A stretch of 64,000 nt of DNA from JBFLYH01 sp964630235. Its GTDB lineage: Bacteria; Oederibacteriota; JAAXVQ01; JAUVAV01. The notes under the pieces are model-generated. The model was not told where the DNA came from. It was given only the letters and a program-made list of their open reading frames with translations, and ran no database searches. Position 1 is the stretch's first letter; every line of letters begins with the position of its first letter. The stretch is taken from the NCBI GenBank assembly GCA_964630235.1, contig CAZVUO010000003.1:124001-188000 (forward strand), given 5' to 3'. Shown here in pieces: positions 25,306-33,584 of the stretch. A program made the translations under genes and the position numbers.

Positions 25306-25863
25306 ATGGGCAATGTCAAAGCAACGCGCTGGATTGACGTTGAAAAATTTCTGCTGGAAAATTACGGCCCCGGGGGCATCCAAAAGGTCATGGCGGCTTT
25401 ATCCCCTGCGGACCGGGCGCTGTTCCAGCAAAAGATCATTCCCGTCATGTGGCTGAATTACGACGCATTTCTCCGTTATTTATTTACCGCGGACAAGGTC
25501 CTGGGCAAAGGCGATTATTCCTTGGTGACCGCCTCGGCCCAGTATACGGCGCGAAATCATTTCAGCGGCATTTACCGGTTCTTCATTTCCCTGGCGTCCC
25601 CCCATTTCGTGATCAAGCGCGCTTCGCAGGTCTGGCGACAGTACTTCGACGTGGGCCAGATGGAAGTGCTGGACGAGCAGGATAAATCCAGCACCGTGAA
25701 GCTGACCGGCTTCCCGGACATCCCGCTCCATCACGACCTTTCTCATACCCCGTTCATAGAGGAAATACTGCGCATGTCGAGCGCCAAGAACCCGCGCGGG
25801 AAGCATCCCAAATGCATGGCCCGTAAGGACGAAGCCTGCGTGTGGGAATTCACGTGGGAATGA
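25306..25863 (+). CDS. Small V4R/heme-NO-binding-like ligand-binding domain protein
   Basis: 185 residues from the ATG at 25306, seven bases after GAGGAG; in-frame starts further up lack such a site. The pattern fits the V4R/DUF2378-like fold: LFTADKVLGKGDYSLVTASA, then WRQYFDVGQMEVLDEQDKSS, FPDIPLHHDLSHTPFIEEIL, and an end with Cys at PKCMARKDEACVWEFTW. Members bind small ligands and act as sensors or scaffolds. The family assignment is from pattern only. The next gene, a membrane protein, starts 26 bases downstream, so the two probably form an operon. Confidence 0.6.
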   Translation: MGNVKATRWIDVEKFLLENYGPGGIQKVMAALSPADRALFQQKIIPVMWLNYDAFLRYLFTADKVLGKGDYSLVTASAQYTARNHFSGIYRFFISLASPHFVIKRASQVWRQYFDVGQMEVLDEQDKSSTVKLTGFPDIPLHHDLSHTPFIEEILRMSSAKNPRGKHPKCMARKDEACVWEFTWE

Positions 25864-25889
25864 CCTCGAAACAGCAAGGAGGAACGGGC

Positions 25890-26474
25890 ATGGCCAAGCA
25901 CGCGGAAGCAGGGCTGGCTTTCTTGCAGGCGGATTTCGACCGGGTCTTCGAACAGGCCCGGTACTATGATTCGCAGAGCGTGGACATCTTCAAGTTCCTC
26001 GCCACGTTCTTCACCCTCATCGCCGGCGGCGGGATCGGCCTGTTCGAGTTCGCCGTGGAAAAACACGTGGACCTGACCTTCGCCATTGTGGCGGGTTTCC
26101 TGATCGCCCTGTTCTTCGGGCTTGGGCTCTTCGGCCTGGTGGTGCGCAACCGCGTGTATTTCGTGGGCTGCATGCGCTACCTGAACGAACAGCGGCATAC
26201 CTTCCTCGCACTGAAACCTCTGGGGTTCCGCAATGCCAGCGGCATGTACACGGACGCAAGCCATCCCAAGTATTTCAACTGGCTCAGTTCCCAGTCATTC
26301 CTGATGTACACGATCGCGGCTCTGAACGCCGTGCTCCTGTCCCTGGTGCTGGTCCTGGTCAAGCACGGCGGGTTCCTGACCCTGGGTGTACTGCTGCTGC
26401 TGACGCAGATCGCCGGCGCGGCGCTTTACCTGCACGGCCAGGAAAAACCGGCCAAGCAAACTCCGTCCAAATAA
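25890..26474 (+). CDS. Four-helix membrane protein of unknown function
   Basis: 194 residues from the ATG at 25890 behind AAGGAGG. An N-terminal cytoplasmic helix (AGLAFLQADFDRVFEQARYY) is followed by two membrane helices (about 35-60 and 68-95), a soluble middle (95-135) and two further membrane helices (about 140-160 and 165-185). The tail is basic. The layout resembles the RipA/SMODS-associated 2+2 TM family in outline, but no signature confirms this. It lies 26 bases after the V4R-like sensor gene; a sensor-membrane partner pair is possible. Confidence 0.55.
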   Translation: MAKHAEAGLAFLQADFDRVFEQARYYDSQSVDIFKFLATFFTLIAGGGIGLFEFAVEKHVDLTFAIVAGFLIALFFGLGLFGLVVRNRVYFVGCMRYLNEQRHTFLALKPLGFRNASGMYTDASHPKYFNWLSSQSFLMYTIAALNAVLLSLVLVLVKHGGFLTLGVLLLLTQIAGAALYLHGQEKPAKQTPSK

Positions 26475-26600
26475 CCCAACAGATCGTCACCCCGGCGAAC
26501 GTCCTCCCGGAATGCATTTTACCGGAACGGGGTCCAGGTGCGAACTCCCCCCGCCCCCTCTTTGGCAATAGATTGTATCGAAACGGTGTTTTACTTTGAT

Positions 26601-26936
26601 CGTCATTCCGGCATGATTTTAGCCGGAATCCAGGGACTTTGACTTTTAAAGATCTTCGTGGTTCCCCCCGGGCTAAAGCCCGGGGCACCAAACCCAAACC
26701 GGGCGAAGTCTCATTCTGCAGTCGTCATTGCGAGGCTCCCCGAGCTTGTCGAGGGGAGACGCGGCAATCTCTGTTTGCTCAGGATAAACGGGATTGCTTC
26801 GCTCCCTCCAGTCGCTCGCAATGACCAGCTTTATCAGGGCCTTAGCTCGACTTCGCCCTCTCACATTCACCCCCGGGCAAGCCCGGGGGGCCCTAGGCCG
26901 TGGCTGGACCCCGGCTGCGAGCTTGCCGGGGTGACG
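26601..26936. repeat. 85-bp palindromic element, copy C, split by nested insertions
   Basis: The left arm starts CGTCATTCCGGCATGATTTT (26601) and the right arm ends GCCGGGGTGACG (26936), the same ends as the 85-bp copies at 2431-2515 and 9826-9910. Here about 250 extra bases lie between the arms. A flanking TTGTATCG (left) and CGATACAG (right, about 26957) continue the outer inverted repeat. Confidence 0.75.
26724..26825. repeat. 102-bp palindromic unit with 10-bp inverted ends, nested in copy C
   Basis: GTCATTGCGA (26724-26733) and TCGCAATGAC (26816-26825) are perfect inverted repeats. Inside, CTCCCCGAGCTTGTCGAGGGGAG forms a hairpin and GGCAATCT/GGGATTGCTTCGCTC follow, a pattern of short dispersed bacterial repeats. 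It is framed by GGGCGAAGTC (26701-26710) and GACTTCGCCC (26849-26858), another perfect inverted pair. Confidence 0.75.
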
Positions 26937-27036
26937 AACCATAAAAATAATTTCGATACAGTTTCTAAAAAGGAGAGGGGAGTTGAAATACGGATTTCGC
27001 GGGAATAATAGCGGGATGAAAATGCCGGCAAGATTT

Positions 27037-27591
27037 TTAGGTTAGATTATTTTTGCCGAAACCCTTGCGCCAGAGCCAGACGCCCGCGCCGGCCAGGACC
27101 GTGAGCAGGCTTAAGCCGAGGAAGGTGAATTTGGCGAGCAGTACGCCCTGAAACAGCGGAAAAAGCTGCAGGATCAGCGGCGTGGGATAGATCCCGGTGA
27201 ACATCAGCACCAGACTATTTTCCCACCAATCGCAGATCATCGTCATAAAGGGGATCACCAGCACCCATGCCGGAGATCCCTGCCCCGGTCCCTGAGGCCT
27301 GAGGCACCAGCCCAGGAGCGAAGCAAACAGCAGAAACATCCCAACCGCCAGGATGAAATCCAGTCCGTACATCATCCCGATATTTGCCCGGTGCTGTTCG
27401 TACATCACGATGGTTTCGAACAAATACCCGGCTGTCTGCTGCCAGCGCAGGTCAGGCAAGCGATGGGCCAGGACCCGCATGAGCGGCGAGGAACCGATCC
27501 AAATGAGCCAGCCGGCCAGCGGCAGGATGATCAGGCCCAGAGCCAGTAACAATAATCTAACGCCCGCCCGTTTCATCAACCAATGGAACAT
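27037..27591 (-). CDS. Four-helix membrane protein of unknown function
   Basis: 184 residues from the ATG at 27591, six bases after GGGAG. Membrane helices are at about residues 12-32, 75-95, 108-130 and 140-170. The loop after the first helix carries an aromatic/Arg-rich segment (LRWQQTAGYLFETIVMYEQH). A conserved-looking CDWWENSL sits at the end of the third helix, which resembles uncharacterised DUF-type membrane proteins. I do not recognise the family. The NlpC/P60 gene ends 21 bases upstream, so it is likely the third gene of that operon. Confidence 0.6.
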   Translation of the reverse strand: MFHWLMKRAGVRLLLLALGLIILPLAGWLIWIGSSPLMRVLAHRLPDLRWQQTAGYLFETIVMYEQHRANIGMMYGLDFILAVGMFLLFASLLGWCLRPQGPGQGSPAWVLVIPFMTMICDWWENSLVLMFTGIYPTPLILQLFPLFQGVLLAKFTFLGLSLLTVLAGAGVWLWRKGFGKNNLT

Positions 27592-27612
27592 GAACAACTC
27601 CCGGTCAAGAAC

Positions 27613-28974
27613 TCAAGGTTTCGGTGCCGCCCCAGCAGGCTGATCCAGAAACAACACCCGCGTGGCGCGCTGTTCCAGCGAGCCCTTGCGGCTGCCGGCG
27701 CCCAGGGACAGGTCGCCGACCACCACGCGCCCCACGCGTTGGATGAGATCCCCTTCGCGGTCCCGCGCTTGGATGCCATAAAGATTATGCACCACAAACA
27801 GCCGGCCTTCAACTGTTCCCAGCGCGAGCATGACATGGCCGGGCATTACGATCAGGTCCGCGCCGCCACGCGCGGCGGCCAGACGCCGGCGTTTGGCTTG
27901 CGGACCCTGCGGCAGGTCCTCTCCGGCCAGCGCCCGCGACAGCTCCGTGGTGCTGCGCGGCAGGCGCAGGCCGCAGGCCAGCCCCATGCGCCGGATGATC
28001 TCCGAACAGTCGCCGAACCCGCCTTCCCCGCCCCAACCATAGGGCGCGTCCAGGAGCCGGAACGCCAGGGTCAGCAGGCTGCGCGGAGTGCACGGCAGGC
28101 CATCCACCACCGCGGCCGAAGCCGGCTCCACCAGCAGGGGCTCCAGGGCCAGGGCGCCGTCCGCCTCGCGTTTGGGCGCTAGCACGCCCGGACCCGCGGC
28201 CCGCGGAAGCAGCTCGCATCCCATCTCCAGCGGTTCAGGCCAGGGCGTTCCGTCCGCATACCGCAGCCGCGCCGCGCGGGCCGCGATCTTCACCCGCGCC
28301 CGCGCGGCGTACTCGCGCACGATCTGAGGATCATCCGCCCGGGCGATGTCCGCGGCCAGCGCCCAGCCCCGCCCGATCTCGCTGGCCACAAACCACCATT
28401 GCTGATCCTGGCTTGTGTGCAGGATCGCCACGGGCTCGGCCAGGCGCAGGGCCGAGTGCACCAACTGATCGAATTCCAGATCCAGCGGCTTGCTGGTCGC
28501 GACCTGTTCCGTGGGAAACAGGCGCAAGGCCGTGCGGCGCACGGCCAGGCCGTAGGACAGCGAGGTGTTGCGCCGCGCGCCGGAGAGGTTGAGATTGGCG
28601 ATGATGCGCTGATAGTCGCCTTCTTCCAGGCGTTTGCCTTGCCGATCATACAGCCCCACGCGCCGCAGGAAGGAAAGATCGCTGCGCAGCCATTCGCGGA
28701 GAACCGCTTTGGGCAGCGGGTCGGGCAGGGAGAAAACATCGCTCAGCAGCCCCGCCGCCTGCCAGGCCCGCGTGTTCGCCTGGGTTTGTTCAGGGGTTGC
28801 CAGCACCGTATCCGGCGCTTTCAGGCGCCCGATCCAAAACTCCGCCGTGCGCATCTCGGCGGTCACGCGCGGCATCTCTTCCGGCCCGGGAACCACGCGC
28901 ACCGGTTCCGCGGCCAGCACCGCGCCCGCGGCCAGCACGGCGGCCAGGCACCAGGTCCCGGCCGGCCTAGACAT
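27613..28974 (-). CDS. Exported SH3b/NlpC-P60 cell-wall peptidase (C40 family)
   Basis: 453 residues with a signal peptide to AVLAAE (residue 22). An N-terminal helical region (35-165) precedes two SH3b-like domains (about 170-290) and a catalytic NlpC/P60 domain (295-440). The catalytic residues are visible: GGFGDCSEI (Cys323), MPGHVML (His380) and VVHNLYG (His396). The layout matches the Desulfovibrio SH3b1-SH3b2-NlpC/P60 gamma-D-glutamyl-diamino-acid endopeptidases, which trim peptidoglycan peptides. The ATG overlaps the upstream Fic-like gene's stop by 8 bases and has no strong site of its own, so translation is probably coupled. Confidence 0.85.
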   Translation of the reverse strand: MSRPAGTWCLAAVLAAGAVLAAEPVRVVPGPEEMPRVTAEMRTAEFWIGRLKAPDTVLATPEQTQANTRAWQAAGLLSDVFSLPDPLPKAVLREWLRSDLSFLRRVGLYDRQGKRLEEGDYQRIIANLNLSGARRNTSLSYGLAVRRTALRLFPTEQVATSKPLDLEFDQLVHSALRLAEPVAILHTSQDQQWWFVASEIGRGWALAADIARADDPQIVREYAARARVKIAARAARLRYADGTPWPEPLEMGCELLPRAAGPGVLAPKREADGALALEPLLVEPASAAVVDGLPCTPRSLLTLAFRLLDAPYGWGGEGGFGDCSEIIRRMGLACGLRLPRSTTELSRALAGEDLPQGPQAKRRRLAAARGGADLIVMPGHVMLALGTVEGRLFVVHNLYGIQARDREGDLIQRVGRVVVGDLSLGAGSRKGSLEQRATRVLFLDQPAGAAPKP

Positions 28975-29845
28975 GTGCCGCCCCGGCCTGCAACAGCTGG
29001 TGTCCGCGCAGCACGCTTTCGCAGACCAGGCGCTCCAGAGGCTTGAAATCTCCCTGGTCGCCCTGTCGCAGCCCGGATTCGTAGTCGTGCTGGTCGTCCA
29101 TCCGGATCAGGGCCGGCGGCAAACCGCCGGAAAACAGCTGCGCGTTCAGGAGCAGCAACCCCACCAGGCGGCTGACGCCGCCAAACGGACGGATGCGCTC
29201 GAATTCCTGGTGATCGCGGGCCGCCTGGAGCACGGGATGAGGGCTTCGCAGGTTGCAGCGTGCCATCCAGGCGTGCAGGCGCACCCGCGCCAGGCGCTGT
29301 TCGGCATCCTGGCGGGCAGGACGCCGGTCGGGAATGTCGCGCACGACCAGGCGGTGCAGTTCGGCCACGAATTCCTCGGTGATGTGGAATCCAGACCCGG
29401 CCTGTTCCAGAAGATACAGCAGGCCGTGGCGCAGGTTGCTGGCCGCCAATTTTTCCACGGCCGCGCGGCTGTCCCGGAAACGCGCCGCCAGCACCTGCCG
29501 GGTCTCGGTCAGCGTCAGGCCGCCGCCTCCCAGAGCCTGGAAGTGGTAGGCCGCTTCCAGTAAAAACCGCTCCCTGAGGTCCGCGCGGCTGCGCAGCAGT
29601 TCCAGGGCGTCCGGCCGCGTCCCGGCCAGGCTTTCGACCAGCGGCAGCAGACCGACATGGCCGCGGTACAGCGCATCAATGCGCGCCCGGAAGCGGGAAT
29701 GCGGCTCGCTTTTCCCTTTAAGCCAGCGGTACACGGTCATATATTCCACGCCGAGCTGGCGGGCCAGGCGAACGCGCTTGAAGCCCGCCTGTGCGAGGGC
29801 GGTCAATTTGGCGCGGCTGGAAAGCGGAACAAGCATTTCGGGCAT
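28967..29845 (-). CDS. Degenerate Fic-domain protein with N-terminal HTH
   Basis: 292 residues. The N-terminus has a helix-turn-helix with RVRLARQLGVEYMTVYRWLK (residues 24-43). A Fic-like helical region follows (ITEEFVAELHRLVVRDI, 155-171). The active-site segment reads EFERIRPFGGVSRLVGLLLL (214-233). The Fic consensus is HPFxxGNGRxxR: here the catalytic His is Arg219, the loop is one residue shorter, and GNGR is replaced by GVSR. AMP transfer by the normal mechanism is therefore unlikely. It may be a DNA-binding regulator that kept the fold. AAGGA precedes the ATG. The stop overlaps the NlpC/P60 gene. Confidence 0.65.
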   Translation of the reverse strand: MPEMLVPLSSRAKLTALAQAGFKRVRLARQLGVEYMTVYRWLKGKSEPHSRFRARIDALYRGHVGLLPLVESLAGTRPDALELLRSRADLRERFLLEAAYHFQALGGGGLTLTETRQVLAARFRDSRAAVEKLAASNLRHGLLYLLEQAGSGFHITEEFVAELHRLVVRDIPDRRPARQDAEQRLARVRLHAWMARCNLRSPHPVLQAARDHQEFERIRPFGGVSRLVGLLLLNAQLFSGGLPPALIRMDDQHDYESGLRQGDQGDFKPLERLVCESVLRGHQLLQAGAAHV

Positions 29846-30140
29846 CTAGCAAGGTCCTTGGGATTTATTTTTCCTTACTCAACTTTCGCAACTTCCGCTC
29901 TGGCCCAAATCTGCCAGGACCTGGCCCGGGCGACGCGCGAAAGGGAAAATGTCAATTTTTCCAAAGTCGAGATTCATTATATATAACTTGCCGGGTCGTG
30001 GCGAGCGCCTTGTGAGGTGCCCCCCGGGAATAGTCCGGCGCGACCACAGGAAGTCCCATATCCATCCGGTCGGGGCAACCGCAGGAAGTCAGGATTATAT
30101 TCCCCCTTCGGAGAAGGGGGCTAGGGGGATTGCGCGGGGC

Positions 30141-30184
30141 GAGGGGAAATACTTAATAACGTTTTTTCGTTATTATTACCCCTC
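30141..30184. repeat. Extended hairpin with T6 loop
   Basis: GAGGGG (30141-30146) pairs with CCCCTC (30179-30184), and TAATAACG (30154-30161) pairs with CGTTATTA (30168-30175) around a TTTTTT loop. No adjacent stop codon; role unknown. Confidence 0.5.
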
Positions 30185-30301
30185 TCCTTCGATCCATAGA
30201 ACGATCGGGAGAGGGCGAGGGTGACGGTCATCCAAAACCCAGCATGAAATCGGTTAAAGGGAACGGATCCCCGCGGTCAGGTTCCATCCTCTTCTTCCCT
30301 C

Positions 30302-30330
30302 TTGTCAGTCCAGAGAAAGGGCGTTAGAAT
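30302..30330 (+). promoter_or_regulatory. Sigma70-type promoter for the 30371-33577 operon
   Basis: TTGTCA (30302-30307), 17-base spacer, TAGAAT (30325-30330), each five of six matches to consensus. The start site would be near 30337, giving a short leader with AAGGAGG before the ATG at 30371. Confidence 0.75.
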
Positions 30331-30370
30331 ATCGCGGCTTTGGCATCACGGTCCTTTCAAGGAGGCGGAT

Positions 30371-30883
30371 ATGTTCGGTTTAAGAGCCGTAAAAAGCGTT
30401 TTTACCATCCTGCAATCCGAGAACTCGCCCTGGCAAATCGCGGGCGGCGTGGCCATCGGCCTGTTCATGGGCTTCTCGCCTTTCAACGGACCGCAGAATT
30501 ACCTGCTCATGGTCCTGCTCTTTTTCACCAACGTGAACGTGGCCTCGGCCACCGTGGCCACGGCCCTGTTCGCTGGGCTGGCCGCCCTGCTGGACCCGCT
30601 GGCGCACCGCCTGGGATACGCCCTGCTGGTATCGAACGAAGGCCTCACGCCCTTCTGGACCATGCTGTACAACCTGCCCATCGTGCCCTTTACCCGCTTC
30701 AACAACACCGTGGTCCTGGGCAGTTTCCTCCTGGCCCTGATCCTGGTCATCCCGGTGATCTTCCTCACCCGCGCCCTCATCCTGTATTACCGCGCGCACT
30801 GGCGCGAGCGCGTAGCCAAGGTCGGCGTGGTCAAATGGCTGAGCGGCCTGAACGCCGCCCTCAATATCAAGGAGAAACTGTGA
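30371..30883 (+). CDS. TIGR03546/DUF2062-type membrane protein
   Basis: 170 residues from the ATG at 30371 behind AAGGAGG. The DUF2062-like opening is SPWQIAGGVAIGLFMGFSPF, followed by GPQNYLLMVLLFFTNVNVAS and several hydrophobic segments. TIGR03546 proteins occur as a two-gene pair with TIGR03545 proteins in bacteria that have an outer membrane, and that partner follows here with a 1-base overlap (TGATG). The molecular role is unknown; the pairing suggests an envelope function. Confidence 0.85.
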   Translation: MFGLRAVKSVFTILQSENSPWQIAGGVAIGLFMGFSPFNGPQNYLLMVLLFFTNVNVASATVATALFAGLAALLDPLAHRLGYALLVSNEGLTPFWTMLYNLPIVPFTRFNNTVVLGSFLLALILVIPVIFLTRALILYYRAHWRERVAKVGVVKWLSGLNAALNIKEKL

Positions 30884-32844
30884 TGAACGCGACCGCCCCC
30901 AAACCCATGAACCCCGGCATCGTCCGCTGGAAGTACGCCGTTCCGGCGGCCATTGTCATCGGCCTGCTCCTGGCCTTCTACTTCTTTTTCATGGACGCGC
31001 TGCTCCGGCGCGGCTTGATCATGGCTTGCGAACTGGCCCTGGGCGCCAAGGTGGAGATCGCCTCCGTGGATTTCAAGTTCTCCAACCTCTCCCTGGCCGT
31101 GAGGGGATTCGCGGCAGCCAACAAGGAAGCTCCCCTGACCAACCTGGTGGAGTTCGAATCCGCCAAACTGGCCGTCAAGCCCCTGCCCCTGCTCTCGAAG
31201 AAGATCAACATTGACGAGGCCAGCGTCACAGGCGTGCGCTGGGGCACGGCGCGCAAGACCTCGGGCGCCCTGCCGCCAGCCAAGCAGAAAAGCTATGCCG
31301 CGCGCCTGGCGCCGCCGGACAGCCCGGCCGGGAAACTGCTCGCCAAGCTCGAAACCCAGGCCAAAACCGAATGGGACGCCCTGCCGGCCTGGGACAGCAT
31401 CCAAAAAACCAAGGACCAAATCGCCAACCTGTCCCTGGACGGCGTGGTCAAACCCGAAAACCTGGAGACCCTCAAGCAAGCCGAGGCCCTGAAACAGGAA
31501 GCGCAGGCCAAGGCGTCCGACTACCGCCAGAAGTTGCAAGGCCTGGACGTGGGCGCCAAACTGCAGGCCGTGCAGCCGGCCCTGGAAGACTTGAAAGGCC
31601 TGCAAATCGCCTCCCCGCAGGACGCGGTGGCCGCCAAGTCCAAAATCGAAAACGCCCAGGCCAAGATCCGCGATCTGCAGGCCGTGCAAGGGCAACTGCA
31701 GCAATTGAAAGCGCAGGCCGAGGCTGATTTCGCCCAAGCGGGGTCGCTGACGCAGAAACTGAACGAGTGGAAGGAAAAGGATCTGGCCGGTTTGGCCAGC
31801 AGCTTGAACCTCCCCTCCCTCTCCTACGAGAATCTGACCCGCAGTCTCGTGGGCCCGGTCTGGCTCTCGCGGGTGCGGCGGTTCGTGGAACTCTCCAACA
31901 CCGCGCGCCGCTACATGCCGCCGCGCAAGGAAAAAGAGACCAAAACCACACAGCCGCGCCTGCACGGCCTGGACGTGAGCTTTCCCCGCGCCAGCGTGCC
32001 GCCGGCGTTCCTGATCCAGAAACTGTCGCTGACCGGCAGCACGGGCGGGCCGGGTAAAACCGGCGAACCGGTGGAGTTCGTGGGCCTGGTAACCAACATC
32101 ACCTCGGATCCGCGCCTGCTGGGCCTTCCGACCAAAGCCGAGATCAAAGGCGCGCAATCCGGCCGGGTGTACGATCTCCTCGCGGTCCTGGACCATACGG
32201 CCGACGTGCCCAAGGACACGGTGTCCCTGTCCGGCCAGGGATTGTCCAGCGCGGCGCTCAAGCTGCCTTCCTCGGATTACCTGCCGCGCCTGGATACGGG
32301 CCAGGTGGCGTTCACCAGTCAGTTCACTCTGGAGGGCGACCGCCTGGCGGCCGACCTGAAAGCCACGGTCTCGGGCATGACCGCGCCGGACCCAAGCCAG
32401 GCGCAGGACCAGACCAAAAAGCTCGTGGCGGAACTATGGCAGGGCGTCAGCCGCGTAAACCTGCAAGCCAGCGTGGCGGGTTCGGGTGATGACCTGCAGT
32501 TCTCCTTGACGTCCGATTTAGACCGTTTGCTGGGCGAGCGGCTGAAAACCATGGCCGGGGAAAAACTGGCCGAAGTGCGCGCCAAATTATCGGCGGAGAT
32601 AGATAAATACGCGGCCGTGAAACAGAAGGAACTGCTGGACCAGTACGGTCTGTCCCGGTCCGGCGCCCTGGGCGACATCGCCTCGACCCAGAACAGCGTG
32701 CAGGACAAGATCGCGGCCATCCAGAACCTGATCCAGGAAAAACAGAACGCGGCCCAGCAGGCCGTGGACCAACAGAAAAAACAGGCCGAGGAAGAGGCCA
32801 AGAAAAAGGCCCAGGAAGGACTGAACAAGTTATTCGGGAAATAG
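30883..32844 (+). CDS. TIGR03545-family membrane-anchored coiled-coil protein
   Basis: 653 residues from the ATG at 30883 within TGATG, behind AAGGAG. One membrane helix (about 17-40) is followed by an AsmA-like opening (ELALGAKVEIASVDFKFSNL, residues 50-70), long coiled-coil regions (about 150-300) and a C-terminal region with strands (390-540) and a charged helical end (EEEAKKKAQEGLNKLFGK). This is the expected architecture for the TIGR03545 partner of TIGR03546. An AsmA-like start suggests a link to envelope lipid or outer-membrane biogenesis, which remains inference. crcB follows after 5 bases. Confidence 0.85.
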   Translation: MNATAPKPMNPGIVRWKYAVPAAIVIGLLLAFYFFFMDALLRRGLIMACELALGAKVEIASVDFKFSNLSLAVRGFAAANKEAPLTNLVEFESAKLAVKPLPLLSKKINIDEASVTGVRWGTARKTSGALPPAKQKSYAARLAPPDSPAGKLLAKLETQAKTEWDALPAWDSIQKTKDQIANLSLDGVVKPENLETLKQAEALKQEAQAKASDYRQKLQGLDVGAKLQAVQPALEDLKGLQIASPQDAVAAKSKIENAQAKIRDLQAVQGQLQQLKAQAEADFAQAGSLTQKLNEWKEKDLAGLASSLNLPSLSYENLTRSLVGPVWLSRVRRFVELSNTARRYMPPRKEKETKTTQPRLHGLDVSFPRASVPPAFLIQKLSLTGSTGGPGKTGEPVEFVGLVTNITSDPRLLGLPTKAEIKGAQSGRVYDLLAVLDHTADVPKDTVSLSGQGLSSAALKLPSSDYLPRLDTGQVAFTSQFTLEGDRLAADLKATVSGMTAPDPSQAQDQTKKLVAELWQGVSRVNLQASVAGSGDDLQFSLTSDLDRLLGERLKTMAGEKLAEVRAKLSAEIDKYAAVKQKELLDQYGLSRSGALGDIASTQNSVQDKIAAIQNLIQEKQNAAQQAVDQQKKQAEEEAKKKAQEGLNKLFGK

Positions 32845-32849
32845 CCGCA

Positions 32850-33221
32850 ATGAAGATCCTGCATTTACTCCTGGGCAGCATGGCCAGCGGTCTGGCGCGC
32901 TATTATTTGGCCGGCGCGGTGTACCGCGTGGCAGGCACCGGCTTTCCCTACGGGACCCTGGCGGTCAATCTGGCCGGCTGTTTCCTGCTCGGCCTGCTCG
33001 CCGGGCTGGCCGAGGACAAGTTCCTGCTCGGCCCGGACGCGCGCCTGCTGCTCATGATCGGTTTCTGCGGCGCCTTCACCACTTTTTCCACCTTCATCTT
33101 CGAAACCGACGGTCTGCTGCGCGAGGGAGCCTGGCTGCCCGCCCTGCTGAACGTAACGGCCAGTATCGTTTTTGGGTTCGCGCTTTTTAGGGGCGGACGT
33201 TGGCTGATCCATCTGGTTTAA
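32850..33221 (+). CDS. crcB: Fluoride exporter CrcB/Fluc
   Basis: 123 residues with four membrane helices. The Fluc signatures are present: GTLAVNLAGCFLLGLLAG (the pore Asn) and GFCGAFTTFSTFIFE (the Phe-box and Na-site region). Fluc forms a dual-topology dimeric fluoride channel that lowers cytoplasmic fluoride. It starts 5 bases after the TIGR03545 gene, so it has no leader of its own and no fluoride riboswitch; expression depends on the upstream promoter. DUF190 follows, a common companion. Confidence 0.92.
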   Translation: MKILHLLLGSMASGLARYYLAGAVYRVAGTGFPYGTLAVNLAGCFLLGLLAGLAEDKFLLGPDARLLLMIGFCGAFTTFSTFIFETDGLLREGAWLPALLNVTASIVFGFALFRGGRWLIHLV

Positions 33222-33235
33222 TAAGGAGAGTACTT

Positions 33236-33577
33236 ATGAAAATCCCCGCGGAAGGCAAGCTGCTGAGAATCTTTTTAGGCGAACAGGACCGGTGGGAAGG
33301 ACAGCCCCTCTACGAGGCCATCGTACTGCTGGCGCGGAAGCAGGGCCTGGCCGGCGCCACGGCCATCAAGGGCTTCATGGGGTTCGGCTGCAAGAGCCAC
33401 CTGCATACCACCAAATTGCTCCGGCTCTCCGAGGACCTGCCCATCATCATCGAGATCGTGGACAGCGAGGAGAAGATCGCCGCGTTCCTGCCTCTGCTCG
33501 ACGGCATGGTGCGCGAGGGGCTGATCACCCTGGAAAAGGCCAACGTCATCGCCTACCGGGCCGACCCGCCGAAGTAA
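33236..33577 (+). CDS. DUF190 PII-like protein, crcB companion
   Basis: 113 residues from the ATG at 33236, behind AAGGAG. Family features include KLLRIFLGEQDRWEGQPLYE, LARKQGLAGATAIKGFMGFG and LPIIIEIVDSEEKI. DUF190 proteins have a PII-like ferredoxin fold and are often encoded next to crcB, so a regulatory role in fluoride response is probable but unproven. The stop lies 7 bases from the convergent esterase stop. Confidence 0.9.
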   Translation: MKIPAEGKLLRIFLGEQDRWEGQPLYEAIVLLARKQGLAGATAIKGFMGFGCKSHLHTTKLLRLSEDLPIIIEIVDSEEKIAAFLPLLDGMVREGLITLEKANVIAYRADPPK

Positions 33578-33584
33578 GCTGCTG

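Larger units (their letters stand above)
26475..27036. other. 562-base gene-free stretch of nested palindromic repeats
   Basis: No gene is supported here. The stretch holds a half copy of the 85-bp element in reverse orientation (26485-26538), then a split copy (26601-26936) whose interior carries further palindromes, including a 102-bp unit with 10-bp inverted ends (26724-26825). The last 100 bases are AT-richer and show nothing recognisable. Confidence 0.7.
29846..30370. other. 525-base gene-free stretch with hairpins and a promoter
   Basis: It separates the divergent Fic-like and TIGR03546 genes. It contains CCCCCTTC/GAAGGGGG (about 30104-30122), an extended hairpin at 30141-30184 whose core is TAATAACG-TTTTTT-CGTTATTA, and the promoter at 30302-30330. 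An AT-rich block (about 29945-29985, with TTATATATAA) may hold the minus-strand promoter for the Fic-like gene. No coding frame is supported. Confidence 0.6.

Noticed and set aside
32845..32849. Fluoride riboswitch before crcB
   Set aside because: Only 5 bases separate crcB from the previous stop, so there is no room for one.
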